NCBI GenBank assembly: GCA_024663395.1 | Contig: JANFAH010000058.1 | Location: 62,001 to 126,000, forward strand | Origin: Pisolithus tinctorius | Lineage: Eukaryota; Basidiomycota; Agaricomycetes; Boletales; Pisolithaceae | Direction of reading: 5' to 3' | Length of the DNA stretch: 64,000 bases | Shown: positions 44,966-56,921 of the stretch, piece by piece | Position numbering within the stretch: position 1 is the first letter of the stretch | Layout of the letters: each line of letters starts with the position of its first letter | The notes under the pieces: generated by a model | What the model was told of the DNA's origin: nothing | The model's database searches: none | Seen by the model: the letters and a program-made list of their open reading frames with translations, nothing else | Program-made: the position numbers and the translations under genes

Positions 44966-47867
44966 ATGGCCGAGGCTGGCAAGAATGCACTGTCCATCCG
45001 TCTGACAGAGCCATTCATATTTCTGCGCACCAATGACCCTTCTGGACCATCCACCAGATCCAGCGGATTCACCGGGACTCGTCAGGGGACTGGTCACTCT
45101 CAATCTAGCAAAGCCGACCAGGATATCCAGCATCGAAGTCGAGCTGCAGGCAGTCGTCACTGCAACATGGCCGGAAGGTCCGTCATACCAATTGACCTCG
45201 TTGAGCCGAGTTTGAACCACTCATCCCGTTCGTGTTAACTAGGTATCGGCCCACGGCGGCTGGATGTAACTAACGATAATACCGTCTATTCTGCCAAGAC
45301 GACTTGCTTTCGTGCTGATGACCTCTCATTCGCAAGACGCGCAACTTCCGTTGGCCCCGGTCTGTTTCTCTCCAATGCAAACGACTACGATCAGGAACTT
45401 CATCCGCGCCCGCCGACCTATACCCCTTCCGCCAGCGCAAGCGCCCAACAAACACAGCCCATGCGGTCTGCCCGTCATGGCAGCTGCGATTTCGTTACCC
45501 GTAATAGAGAGCCTACGCCTCCTATACCTCCCCTTCCGCGGACTCTTCCTTTGCTCTGCCCTCTGCCACTGCTTCTTCCTCCCATGTAGGTCCGCCAGGT
45601 TCCTACTACCCTCTCGAGCGCTTCCCTCTCCAGTGGCGATCAGCACGATGTCACCACATCTAGACGCCCATCAAGCGAGAAGCCTATCCACTGCCAAGAC
45701 TCTCTCACGTGTCTCCCGGTCTCCCGAACGCGGCCGCCGTGTTAATTCACCACATAGCCATGATACCTCGGCCCGCTGTGAGTCCGTCACCCGCACCAGC
45801 CGGGACGCTCCCGCTTCTCCCTGTCGTCAGTGCTAGACGTCGTCAAAGAAGTCACGGGAACCGTTGGGAGGTCCAAATCGAGGAGCGCTCGCTTCGACAG
45901 CAATGGCTGTCCAGAAAACCGAACGAGGGAGGACAAAGGTCCGCGCGGCTGTTCCTCCTACTACGCTGGACGTGGACGCTACCCCACACCGATCCACCTC
46001 TCAACAACCTCGCCAGACCTCCCATCCGCACTCTTACAGCTTTTTCGGTCTTGGGCGTTCTTGGGCTAGATGGAGATGCAGAGGACGATGCCGGACGTGG
46101 GCGCAAGCACAAGGATCATGGTGAAGGATGGAAGGAGTTCAGAGAGGGCATGTTTCATGTTCACCCATCTTTCATTTCGTATTCATTCGCGGCTAACACG
46201 CACTACCTTGTTTTTTTTTGCAGGTACATACACGTACCCGATCGTGTTCCCTCTCTCTCCGCATCTCCCTCCGACATACAAACTTCCATGGGCTTCTCTC
46301 GTATACTCTTCGCGCCGTCGTACACCGACCCGGGCTTTCACATCCAAAATGACCTGTTCAAAGCCCTTCATCGTGTTTCTGCACCAGCCGTTAGTACGAG
46401 CGAAGGTGGGGTGCTTCTGGAGACCCAGGTCCAGTTTCCATCGATCGAGTCTGGGAAGGAAGACTCGGATACTCTATCGAGCTTCCAGGTCGGCTTCTTA
46501 TCGCGGGTGCAGGTGATGAAGTCACTCATCCTGCCAATGATCACGGGGGCGGGAACGTGGGTGGATCGAGGATCAACTTGAATGGTGCCGCGCAGGGCGA
46601 CCGAGCCGATCTCGTCTCGTTGCGCACGTTCAATAGTATGGAGGCACCCCAGGCGAGGATCCCTGCGGAGGGAACGATCGTTCTCGGTCTTACTTTGGTA
46701 CCGCTGGAGAAAGTTAAAGTTTGGCGTATCGCAGCTTTCATAGACGAGCGGGTGACATATCTCTCCAATGGTACGGCCAGCGGGCGCGACGACACGCTTC
46801 ACCGCGTGGTACTGTGGAGCGTAGAGGACACTCAGTCCCCACGACAACGAGAGGAATAGTATGGATGCGCCTATTAGCGGTAAAGCCAAGGGGAAGGAGA
46901 CAGCAAAAGCGCCGAACCGATTCCCATCCTCCCCACGCCTCTTTCTCCACACCGATCTCCTCTCCTTCCTTATCTTCGGCCTGGTGCAGATCCCTCGGAT
47001 TTGATCGGCCCTGGTCCGTATAACTTTTCGACTGTGCTATCCATCCCGGGCTGCGGGAATGCACCGTCAAAGGGACCCTTGATCACTTTCTCGATTCGTC
47101 ATCGTGATGCGGGGGTTCGCGTAGAACATACTTTGCGCATTGTCATACGCGTAGAGAGGGTGGACGAGAACCACGACAGTACCTCGGATAGCGTTGGAGA
47201 GGATAGCAAGAAACAACTATTTGATATCGCGGTGCAAGTCCCCGTGGTCGTGCTTTCCGTAAGTCTCTCTCCTATCACTGCTCAGCATGCCTTGAAGGTC
47301 CTCCGATTACAACCCTAGTGCCGTGCGTTGGAGTGGCAGACTCTGCCTCGGTACTGCGAAGTTCTCGATGACAACGCTGCCAGAGCCCTGAAAGCTGTCC
47401 CTGTGCTGCACGAGTGAGAGGTGGTGTGGTCGGCGAGAGCCAACCAGAACAGCCACACGACAAGTTCTGACGCTTCCTCATTCGAAAACGGGAGTGTCCT
47501 CACTACATCTACGGATACACATCTACCATCGACGGCTTCAGTTCCGGGTCGGGACTCGCTTCGCCATTGCCAGGTCTCTTCTGCATGCGCCAACACCACC
47601 GGACATGCATCCTGCAAACGCCATCGTGCACCAGCAGAGTCCAAACCAAGCGGTGCGACCTGAATCCATGCTAACAGTGCCTCGAGATGCACACATCCTT
47701 CACATATCGCTCACCTCCACCTCCGTCCGACGCATTCCCATTCGCGAAGTCCGGCGAGAGAGCCGTTACCGACTATTACAAGGTATGAGCGATTGGTGTC
47801 CGGTCAGGAAAGTGAGGCTGGGGAAGCGCCGCCTTCGTATGAGAGCGTTGCGGGTAGTGCAGTCTGA
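44966..47867 (+). pseudogene. Alpha-arrestin (Rsp5 adaptor type), multiply frameshifted
   Basis: Arrestin-fold adaptor for ubiquitin-ligase-driven endocytosis of transporters. N-terminal NALSIRLTEPFIFLR, then LVRGLVTLNLAKPTRISSIE, a long Ser/Pro linker with LSSVLDVVKEVTG, DDAGRGRKHKDHGEGWKEF, TYTYPIVFPLSPHLPPTYK, VPLEKVKVWRIAAFIDERV, LIGPGPYNFSTVLSIPGC and VRVEHTLRIVIRVERVDE, ending EAPPSYESVAGSAV with a PPxY motif (stop 47865-47867). These segments alternate among all three forward frames: switches near 45040, 45550-45620, 45920, 46025, 46335 and 46550-46900. Most cannot be explained by introns. Either recently dead or a poor local consensus. Confidence 0.75.
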
Positions 47868-48109
47868 ACGCCTAGTAACGCGAGTCGGTCTGAGTGTAAT
47901 AGTACGTTATAGTTCCGTTGGTAGTTTTCGGTTAGTGGGTGTGGTAGTATATTTTGTTCTGGAGAACCTAACTGTGGAGTACCATAGGCATCAGTAGTTC
48001 GTTTACGAGTTGTACTAATAGCACTTGTGTGTACATTTCTACGCTAGTAGACCGGTGTGATCCGATGTTAGAACCATGGTTTGGGCGCTCACGGACTGCA
48101 GTCACTCCA

Positions 48110-51100
48110 ATGACACCTAACTGCAACCATACATCCTCTTACCCCTGAGCTCAACTATGGCAGCGGGGCAAAATGGATCAAGAATCTGACGCAGGGTCGC
48201 CTGTCTAATTTTCTAGGCGGTCCACTTTTCAGATGTCAACCTCTCCTCGAAACTCTTCGTACATCGACTCGACGGCCCTGGCGTCGTCGACTTGCAGGTA
48301 TGGAGCGCACCAGGGTTGACGAAGCCGCTATTCGCAGAGGCCATACGCAAGAAGTTTAGGTCGGCGAAGAAAGGAGAGTCGTTTGGGCCGTCTTGGCGTT
48401 GAATTCTTGTTCTATTGTCCGTTTGTATGCGGTTGACCAGTGTTCAAACGTTCAATTATGTAGGGTATGTGCACTAATGTTACTGCTCTTGTTGGGCAGA
48501 CTGATAGAGATGTATATGTATAGACGAACCACTGGTGGAAAGTGAAGATGACGATTCCTGCATCATGGAAAGATTACGAGCGGGTCCAACGTACGCACAG
48601 CTACACCTCATTTCGACCTCACCTAACTAGTAAATAAATTCCAGTCGAGTTGACCCCGGCTGTGAGGCCATGGTGTTCTCCACGGATGGCGTTCCGCTCC
48701 AAGGTAAACTTGTGTTTCCAAGTCTCAGGCACTGTTATTGATATCAACGCCCAGGCATAACGGGTGGATTTGGTGGAGATCGTCGCGTCGAGCATATCAT
48801 TCCACGCGAAGCCGTCCTACGGGGAACATACGAAGTCGTCATCGAATCTAGTTGCAATGGCATGTTTGGCGTCCCGTGGAACGGGGATGCCGTCGCACCT
48901 CCAGACGTGAGTCTCTCCCTCCCCGATTTAGTTCCACTTATCTCTCTCTCTCTCGCGTTCGTGCCCTTCCCTGACGGGTTGTTATAGATGAACAGATACT
49001 TCGGGCTGGCATCTGCCGATCTCGTCGTCCCGAATCAGGAAGCGTGTGCGTGCGTTGCCTCCTCTGCATATTCTGTTATTTACCGTCGCCGCACGGTCTG
49101 TCTTTGACAATGTCTCCTTTTTAGGGCGCCTGATGTGGGATTTCAACACCTTGCGCGAGCTGGTGGATACCCTTCCGGGGAACACTCCATTACAGAATAA
49201 GGCCCTGGTCACCGCAAATGCGATTATGAACGCCTTCACGACGGGCGACGATGAGAACATCAACCAGTATGCGTGCTATCGCCGAAGACGTCTTTGGAAA
49301 AGGTTGGGAGGCCAAGGGTGCAGGTATCTATGACGAAGGTGCAAGAGGGCCCAAGTGGTTGGAATATCATATTGTCATATCGTGCGTTGAATTCCAAACC
49401 ATTGCTTGAGTCGCGTCTGCGAACCACTGGCTTTGTTTTTTAATGCTTTGCATGGAACAGGATACGGCGTGGTTATGGCCATATGCAGTTACGCAGCAGA
49501 AGACTGCTCGGTCCTGGTCGACCCAGATCAATCTTATGGAAAGGTTTCCTGAACATCGATTTGCATGCTCGCAAGCGCAAACAGTTCAAGTGGTTTAGAA
49601 CAAGTGAGTTGACTTTGATACCCCTTCTACCCCGCGTTATCTTACCTAAGGGGGAAACAGCAATATCCACCCTTGTTCGAAAAACTCAAGCACAAGATCG
49701 TGTCAGGACAGTTCCACCTCATTGGTGGTGCATGGGTCGAGAACGACGGTAACATGCCTTCTGGCGAAGCTCTCGTCGTCAGTTCTTGTACGGACAGCGG
49801 TATTTTGAGTCTCGGTTCGGAAAGCGATGCGAGACGGCGTGGCTCCCTGACACGTTCGGATTGACTGCTGCCTATCCCCAGCTAATTCGGGACGCTGGGA
49901 TGAAGTATTTCTTTACTCAGAAGCTTTCCTGGTGAGTTGCTTGGTTTCATTGTGCACCTCTCTCGTGGTACTAAAAATGTGAGTTTTACAGGAACAATGT
50001 GTACGTCATGGTCATGCTTTAAAGAAATGCGTAGTGGTTCATGTCCAATACATATGCTGTTCACAGAAACGTTTTCCCGCATTCGACTTTCAATTGGGTC
50101 GGCATAGACGGCACGCAGGTGTTATGTCATATGACTCCAGTCGGTGAGTTATCCTGTCGCGTGCGAGGCTGAATACAATGCGGATAGGTACTTACCTCTT
50201 GCAGATACCTACACGGCCCAGGCTAATGTAGGGGAGGTTAAGAAAGCCATCTCAAATCACAAGGTTCATATGTCTCGTTGAATTCGCTTGAAAACCGCAC
50301 TCAAAAGGTGCTAGAACCTCGAATCGAACGATACCGCACTCCTAGTCTTTGGTAACGGCGACGGTGGTGGAGGTGCACTTCCCAAGATGTTAGAAAATGT
50401 ACGTGTCGACAGCCGTTTGTCCTGTGCGCGCGTTGACGATCATACTCAGCTGCGGAGAATCAGGGCAGTGACGAACAATCACCGCGAGTTGCCCCCTGTG
50501 AGCATGGGTAGCACCGTTGAGCAATTTTTTGAGGATATCGAGAGGGATTCTAAGGGAGGAGCGAGTCTTCCAGTATGGTATGCGTTTGCGTTGTTCCTGC
50601 ATTGTGTTATGGACCAATTATGTTCGATATCAGGCGTGGAGAACTGTACCTGGAGGTAGGATTATGGTGATGCGGTGGGAGAAGTATTCACTTTAGTTTT
50701 TTAGTTCCACAGGGGGACGTATACATCTCACGGTGGGTGCCATCTAAAGTGATTAGATGGATACGATCCAATTGATTCCTCATTTAGGTTCTATCAAGAA
50801 GGGCAATAGGAAATGTGAAATCCTACTGCGCGATGTCGAGGCAAGACCGGCCGTATGTGAATATGTCTGTTTCGTCTGACGAATTACTAGCGTGTTGCAA
50901 CACTCGCAACTATCTACAAACCCGCTTCCAGCAACTACGTATACCCAAAGAAGTCTATCGACGATTGCTGGGAGAATGTGCTCTTAAACCAGTGTGCGTC
51001 TTTCAATTTGGAATGCCCCGTCCGTGATCTAATGGTCTATGTACAGTCCACGACGGTACGTATATACATCTAACACATTGATCGTCATGAAGTGAATGCT

Positions 51101-53246
51101 ATATTGTTTTGTGACACCAGTGCTTCCCGGTTCTGCGATGTGAGTTCCTTGATTATGGGCAAAAGGTTATGTTGAGCTGATGATCCACAGCGGCATGGTC
51201 TACGATGATGCTGAAAGGCTATACTCCGAAGTGAGGCGTGACTGCCAAAAAATGCTCGATGTGGCGTTCGGAGTCTTGTTGAGAGCATCGTCTACGATGT
51301 GTGGAGACTCACGATTTACCGAGAAACCGACCGGTTTTCTCGCTCTCAATCTGACGCCTTTTCCTCGACAAGAAGTGGTTGAGGTCCCTCTATCCGGAGA
51401 CGGCGTTTTACCTTCGTTCCCTACTGTTGTTCAAACATCTTTGGATGGAAAACGCGGCTATGCTTTAATTGAATGTGAAGGGAACGGCCTTTGTGGTCGG
51501 GAAATGTCTATGCGCGACGAGTGTCTGCCAGTTTGTGGTGCGTCTTTGTTTTGCCCAGAACTCTATGTTACAGTAACCTCTGGTTTTAGTTGAAGCCGTT
51601 TCTTCGAACAATTTCATTCTCAAGACCTCTGTCATTAAAATGACCATCCGCGAAGGGCGGATTACCAGCATATATGACCTTGTTCTGAAGTGCGTTTGGG
51701 AATACCTTTTGCAAACAGTGTGGACTAGAAACTTAACTGCTTGCCCGTGCAGGCGTGAACTGATTGAAGAGGGCAAGACTGGTGGTCTTGTTATCTTTGA
51801 AGACCGACCAAACTACTGGGACGCTTGGGGTGTGTTATTCGTTTCTGTTTCTGGGTGTATGTCTCACCCGTAGGTAGACGTCGAGATCCACCACCTGGAG
51901 ACACGCACTCCATTGGCGTTTTCTTCGTTCCGCGTGGTGGCACAAGGTCCTTTGCGGGCTACCGTAGAAGCTCGTGTCAAGTATGGCCAGAGTGATATAA
52001 AGGTCATGGTGCGTCAACCAATACTTCGCTGCTTTGACACCATGCTCACGGAAGGCGGGATGTACAAAGATTTCGATGGATGGGACCAATGGTAAGCGAC
52101 TATCCTTATCCCCCGCAGCAGATTGTGCAATTACGGTCGACAGCGACCCAGCAACATGACTCCCGACCACTCATCAAGTTTGATGCTGAGGTGGACTGGC
52201 ATGAGAGGCACAAGTTCCTCAAATGTGAGCCGTCTCGAAGGAGGGAATTGTCAATTGTCGAATACTAATCTGTGGACACGTCAGTCGAGCTGCCTTTGAA
52301 CATTAACAACACGGTCGCCACCTATGAGTGTCAGTTTGGCCATGTCCAGCGTCCCACGTATAAGAATACCACTCTCGATGCAGCCAAGTTCGAGGTTTGT
52401 GGTCATAAGGTGAATTCGTCTATGGACTTGTGCGGTTGATAGTCATCCTGACCCGCCATACGACGTTAGTTTGCAGACTTCAGTGAATTCGGATATGGCG
52501 TCGCCATATTGTCCGAGTCGAAGTACGGGTTTGCGTGCGAAGGCAATGTCCTTCGTATCTCTTTGCTGAGAGCGGCCACGGCGCCTGACGCAGACCAAGA
52601 TCAAGGTTTCTCCTCGTTATTTATCTTTCCCTGAGACTAATCTGACTGCTATCTTAGGACTCCACGAGTTTTCTTGGGCAGTTATGCCTCATGTCGGGTC
52701 ATTCTTGGAATCTGATGTTCCAAGGGCAGCATATATATTTAACTCTCCATTACATGGTGAGTAGGGTGCACACATACACCCATACAAGTAACGCGGAAGT
52801 AGAACTTAATTTTCTTCACAGTGAGAGCCATCCCTCGAGGAGTAGCATCCGTTGAACCGTTCGTGCGGGAATTCCCGTTCTCTCTTCACGGTGCCCGTAA
52901 CGTTTTCCTGGAGACTGTTAAGCGCGGCGAGGATGATGATTTCGAGTCACCCACTGCCAAGAAAACCGTGGTCCTCCGGCTGTACGAGGCGTTCGGTGGG
53001 TACGGACGCACCGAACTGCGGATTGCCCGTAACGTCCACGTCCTGGCTGCCTACACGACGAACCTGCTGGAGGATACGAAAGCAGAGGTAGCGCTTTCTC
53101 GGGATGTCCAGGGAGATGGAGCGTCCACGTTGGCTTTGGAATTCCGTGGGTTTGAGGTTAAGACAGTGAAACTAGTGCTTGCAGATGCTGAGGGGCGTAC
53201 GAGGAACTCCAAGTCTGACCCTGACCCTGTTCCTATCGGCAGGTGA
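48110..53246 (+). CDS. AMS1: GH38 alpha-mannosidase (Ams1 / MAN2C1 type); 5' half frameshifted
   Basis: Cytosolic/vacuolar alpha-mannosidase that trims free oligosaccharides. N-terminal [32 protein letters not shown] and [16 protein letters not shown]38 core: [56 protein letters not shown] (nucleophile Asp region), [36 protein letters not shown] and [18 protein letters not shown]-terminal beta domains end [17 protein letters not shown] (stop 53244-53246). From 48110 to 49800 the homology needs about seven one-base frame corrections (near 48146, 48226, 48650, 49270, 49365, 49592, 49777). After 49800 about 20 GT-AG exons read cleanly, apart from a probable GC donor near 50847. Confidence 0.85.
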
Positions 53247-56200
53247 GCGCCTTGGTCAGCTTGATTCTATTGTGACATTCAGAAGGTGAGTGCACGGGAA
53301 CACAGGTCCGAGAGTAGGGAGAGCTGGATTGTGGTGAGCGATGATGCCAGCGAGTAAGTGGGGTTGGAAGTCTGTGATCCCGCTCGAAATTGTACAGTAC
53401 TGTCATACTATCACGCAGTGTGTACGACTAATGTTATGTTGTATGGCTTGTCGTCTCTTTCCAAGCTCTGGTTTATTACTTTGTACGGCCTCCGCTCCAC
53501 ACTTTGGTTGGGAAGCTGGTCATCTTTGCGCTTTTGGTTTTTATTGCACTCAAGGCCGGATCGGGGAAGTGATCAACCTGTTCGACCAATCAACATTGGC
53601 CTGGTAAGAATGCTCCAGGTTCGGGCACCTTCAACGGCCGCGACAGTCATCCCCACAACATATGGGCGCTATTTGGAAGCACTTGCTGGCGCTCACGTAC
53701 CGATTGTACTCCGGAGCACTCAAGGCTCGGTCAACGAACTTGCAGCACTCCAACGTATCTGGAATTAACCAACGGCACCGGCGGAACTGGCTAAATTGAC
53801 CATGTCAGTTTGGGACAGTCTAGCCAGTTCCGCAAGCGCGGGATTCTGTCTCGGGACCCGCATGGAGGACCACAAATTCAGAAACAACTTGGTGGAATCA
53901 TAGAATGCAACTAACGAGTACACACAAATATCACGTGAAAATAACGCGTTCGCTGTATTCAACTACCGACAGCGGAGCTCAAATTCGGAGCCACCCCGTC
54001 CACGGCCGTTAGCCATCGACGCGTCGTCCGGGTCTAATGATGAGCTCGTCCAAGTGTCACAGTGTATCTGCATACTATCCACTATACTTCATAAGATGGG
54101 CTGGAAAGGTCTTCCCACATGTCACAAGAAAACTGGACACAATTTTCTGCGCCATTTTGCCATTTTGCCACTTTGCTAACATGTGATAGGGTCGTAGCAG
54201 TAACTGGCAGCATCCTTTATGATAAAACAGTCAGACTCTGGTGGTCACAAAATTCAAAACAATCCAAAGCCTCTGCAAAGTCTGCGTGGCCGCCACTGCG
54301 CGTGAAAGAGGTGGGAATGGTTAATAGGTTGTTTCAAGGTGGATCACATCCTGGAGGAGATTGTGACCCGCTTCGGGGAGGCCACTGTCCTTGCATGGTC
54401 AGGGAAGCCGTCGTCATACAACAGCTATCCCCCGGCTTCCATTTCTGTCTACAGCCAAACTCTCCGCAACTCCAAGGGGAAGAAATGGAACGCGCACCAC
54501 GGAACTTCGCAGAAAGCTGTCCTAGCAGGAAACCCAGAGCATCTATTGTCTGATCGACCCTCTTTCACCCGCCCGTTTTGCAACCCGACGTCTACATCTT
54601 CCATGCATGTGGTTTCTGTCACAACGTCCGGTATATGGGTACTAGGTGGAGGCAATGACAAGCTACATCGCGTGAAGGTATCGGGCCTTGGAGAAGTGGA
54701 CTTCATGACTACAGATGATCTCCCGCTGCACGAGTCACAGAAATTTGCTTTTGGGCATCTGTGGATCCATCATATTCAAGGTCCGAGTAGCGGAATTACC
54801 TGGGAAAGTGACCGTGACTCTAACGCGGATTTGGATCGCGACGTTGGGCTGCCTTCATCATTGCACGTTGTCCCCGCACTTCAGATTGACGGCTATACCC
54901 GATCGTTACAGATGATCGCTTGCCTCGCGCAGCCGTTCAATGTGTTGCAGACGACGAGATTGTCGTCTCTGGCTCGGAACTAACATCACCCCCAAGAACA
55001 TTCGGACTCGCCGGTTTTTTATATACTTCGGTCGGTCTTTCGTCTTGTATTGGTCGTTTTTCTTGCATTTTTCGCGCTGCTCTCGTTGGTATTCTTGTTA
55101 CATGCTGAACGACTGTTTTCTTTCAAAAGTTCCCGCACCCAGCTCCCGCAAGCCAGGGTTTGCAAGGGATCATGCCGTTGGCTCTTTATTATGTAGGGAG
55201 AGGGCCTGTCACACTTGGCACGACAGGTTTTGACACCGGAATGGATTCTAGCCAACTCTCAGTCTGACCCGTCAGTCCAAGCTGGGGGAAGGGCTCCTGG
55301 TACTTGCACAAGTGCTCGTGGCAGCCATAGCCGTCCGCTTGCTATGATTTAAATCACTGTCTTCAAGTAATCTTGTTGGATTTTCAGTTCATAGAGAAGC
55401 GGGGAGATTCAAACCAGCAAGGCAGGAAACTCATTACAAACTGGCAGGTACTCGATGGCGGCGGTCCCACTGTGGTCCCATAGGTGTGTGGGCAAGGACT
55501 AATCGGAGTTTGAACAGACGAAGCTCGTCCTTTATCTTGAGCCATTCTCATTTTCCAGGCGACGTTCCTAGACTCTTACTGTAGTCTTGCCTTGCTACGT
55601 TTTCCGGGTTTGTCAGAGTCATCAGGTAGGCATGCTTACCGGAACTACTCCATTCCAAACACTGTCTCGAACTCAAACCTCAAGGTATCGGGTTAACAGC
55701 AGATTCGGTACACTGCTTGCTCGTTACACGTTCAGCCTAATATATGAATTGTGTCATTCCAATTTGAACGTACCTTCTGCCAAGTCCGAAGAGTCGCGAT
55801 CGTTGGTTCCACCTGGGCGGGCGAGAAAGCTTATGTTGCTGAAACCAGGCTTTCTGGCACGCCCAGGTAAATTCGAGCAAGCCCGCCGTTCATAGCATCT
55901 CGTATTTGGGTATATGAACGATCTTCTACATATGGAAGAACACGTCTTGCTATGCGCGCTTTCGCGGCTGGTGGGCCTTGCCGGGCGCTTGGTGAACGGA
56001 AAAGTCGGATCTCCAGCGGGTAAGTCTGTCCGTAGATCAGCAGGAACAAGCCCCGTTGTCACGGACATCGCGATGGGCACGTACAGTGAGTGTTTTGTGC
56101 CGTTTGTCGTCGCTGGACGCCCTCTAAACTTGGACACCCTATAGGAATGAGCCGTGCATTCGTCCTGCCCATGTGTCTTAGGCGTGCACCGATAACAATC

Positions 56201-56921
56201 TACGGATGTCTAAGATTAGTAAGTGGCTCGCAAGATGTTACGGATATCATCGATTGCGATAGATGCAGCGGTTGGGGAGCAACTAATTCATCCCAGGCGT
56301 TCGACACATCGGAAACTAAGCCTTCTAGTACTCTCACTGAATTGGTGACTTTAGGTCTTTTGCAGAGGTATCTTGGACGAGCTTAGGTTTCGACGAACGT
56401 CTCGTTATCTGGCGATGGTCAGGCCAACTTTTCTGCGCAAAAGTGACACTATTGCTGATCAAGGTAAGATACGATAAGAGCCGATTGATCAGTCACTCAT
56501 CTGCATCGAAACATTCAGGGCTGGCCTGCAGCACAGGCACTTACTATGTCTTTCGTCTTTCGGATCCGCCTCACTGTCCAGTCATAGTTGCCTGTGCTGG
56601 AAAAAAGCGGCCCTTGGACCTATCGCTCCGTGCTGGAAGGATACCACTTTCCTTTTTCTGTTTTAAAGCTCTTTTTCAATCCACGACTAGTCAAACATGG
56701 GAATCAGATATCTATCCACGAGAAAGAAGCCGTCCGTATGACATAGGGGATCTTACCTTTCCACTGCTATTTGACGCGTGCCGGGCTGCATGTCGCGGGA
56801 TCGATGAGCATCATCGGACACGATCTCTCTGGTAGTGTGCGATGATTATACCAAAACCTCACGCCTCGTGTTTTGGGGTATAAGATGCCCTCGTGGAGTG
56901 TTTTTGGAACCCAATAACACC
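53247..56921. other. Gene-poor or decayed interval, nothing named
   Basis: The longest frames are 54119-54553 and 54339-54983 (+). The first contains VTGSILYDKTVRLW, which resembles a WD40 blade. The second contains VDHILEEIVTRFGEATVLAW and SGIWVLGGGNDKLHRV but no family I can name. A frame at 54920-55108 continues with ADDEIVVSGSEL. Frame switches suggest a decayed gene. From 55109 to 56921 I see only short frames. Confidence 0.35.

Noticed and set aside
44882..45238. Minus- and plus-strand frames around the arrestin start
   Set aside because: The minus frame is a shadow. The plus frame simply continues the arrestin N-terminus past its first frameshift in the wrong register.
46368..46952. 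194-codon minus-strand open frame
   Set aside because: Antisense to recognisable arrestin segments; composition is Arg/Ser-rich without motifs.
44966..53246. Programmed ribosomal frameshifting as an explanation for the arrestin and mannosidase breaks
   Set aside because: Too many switches, in both directions, in cellular genes not known for it and without shared slippery sites.
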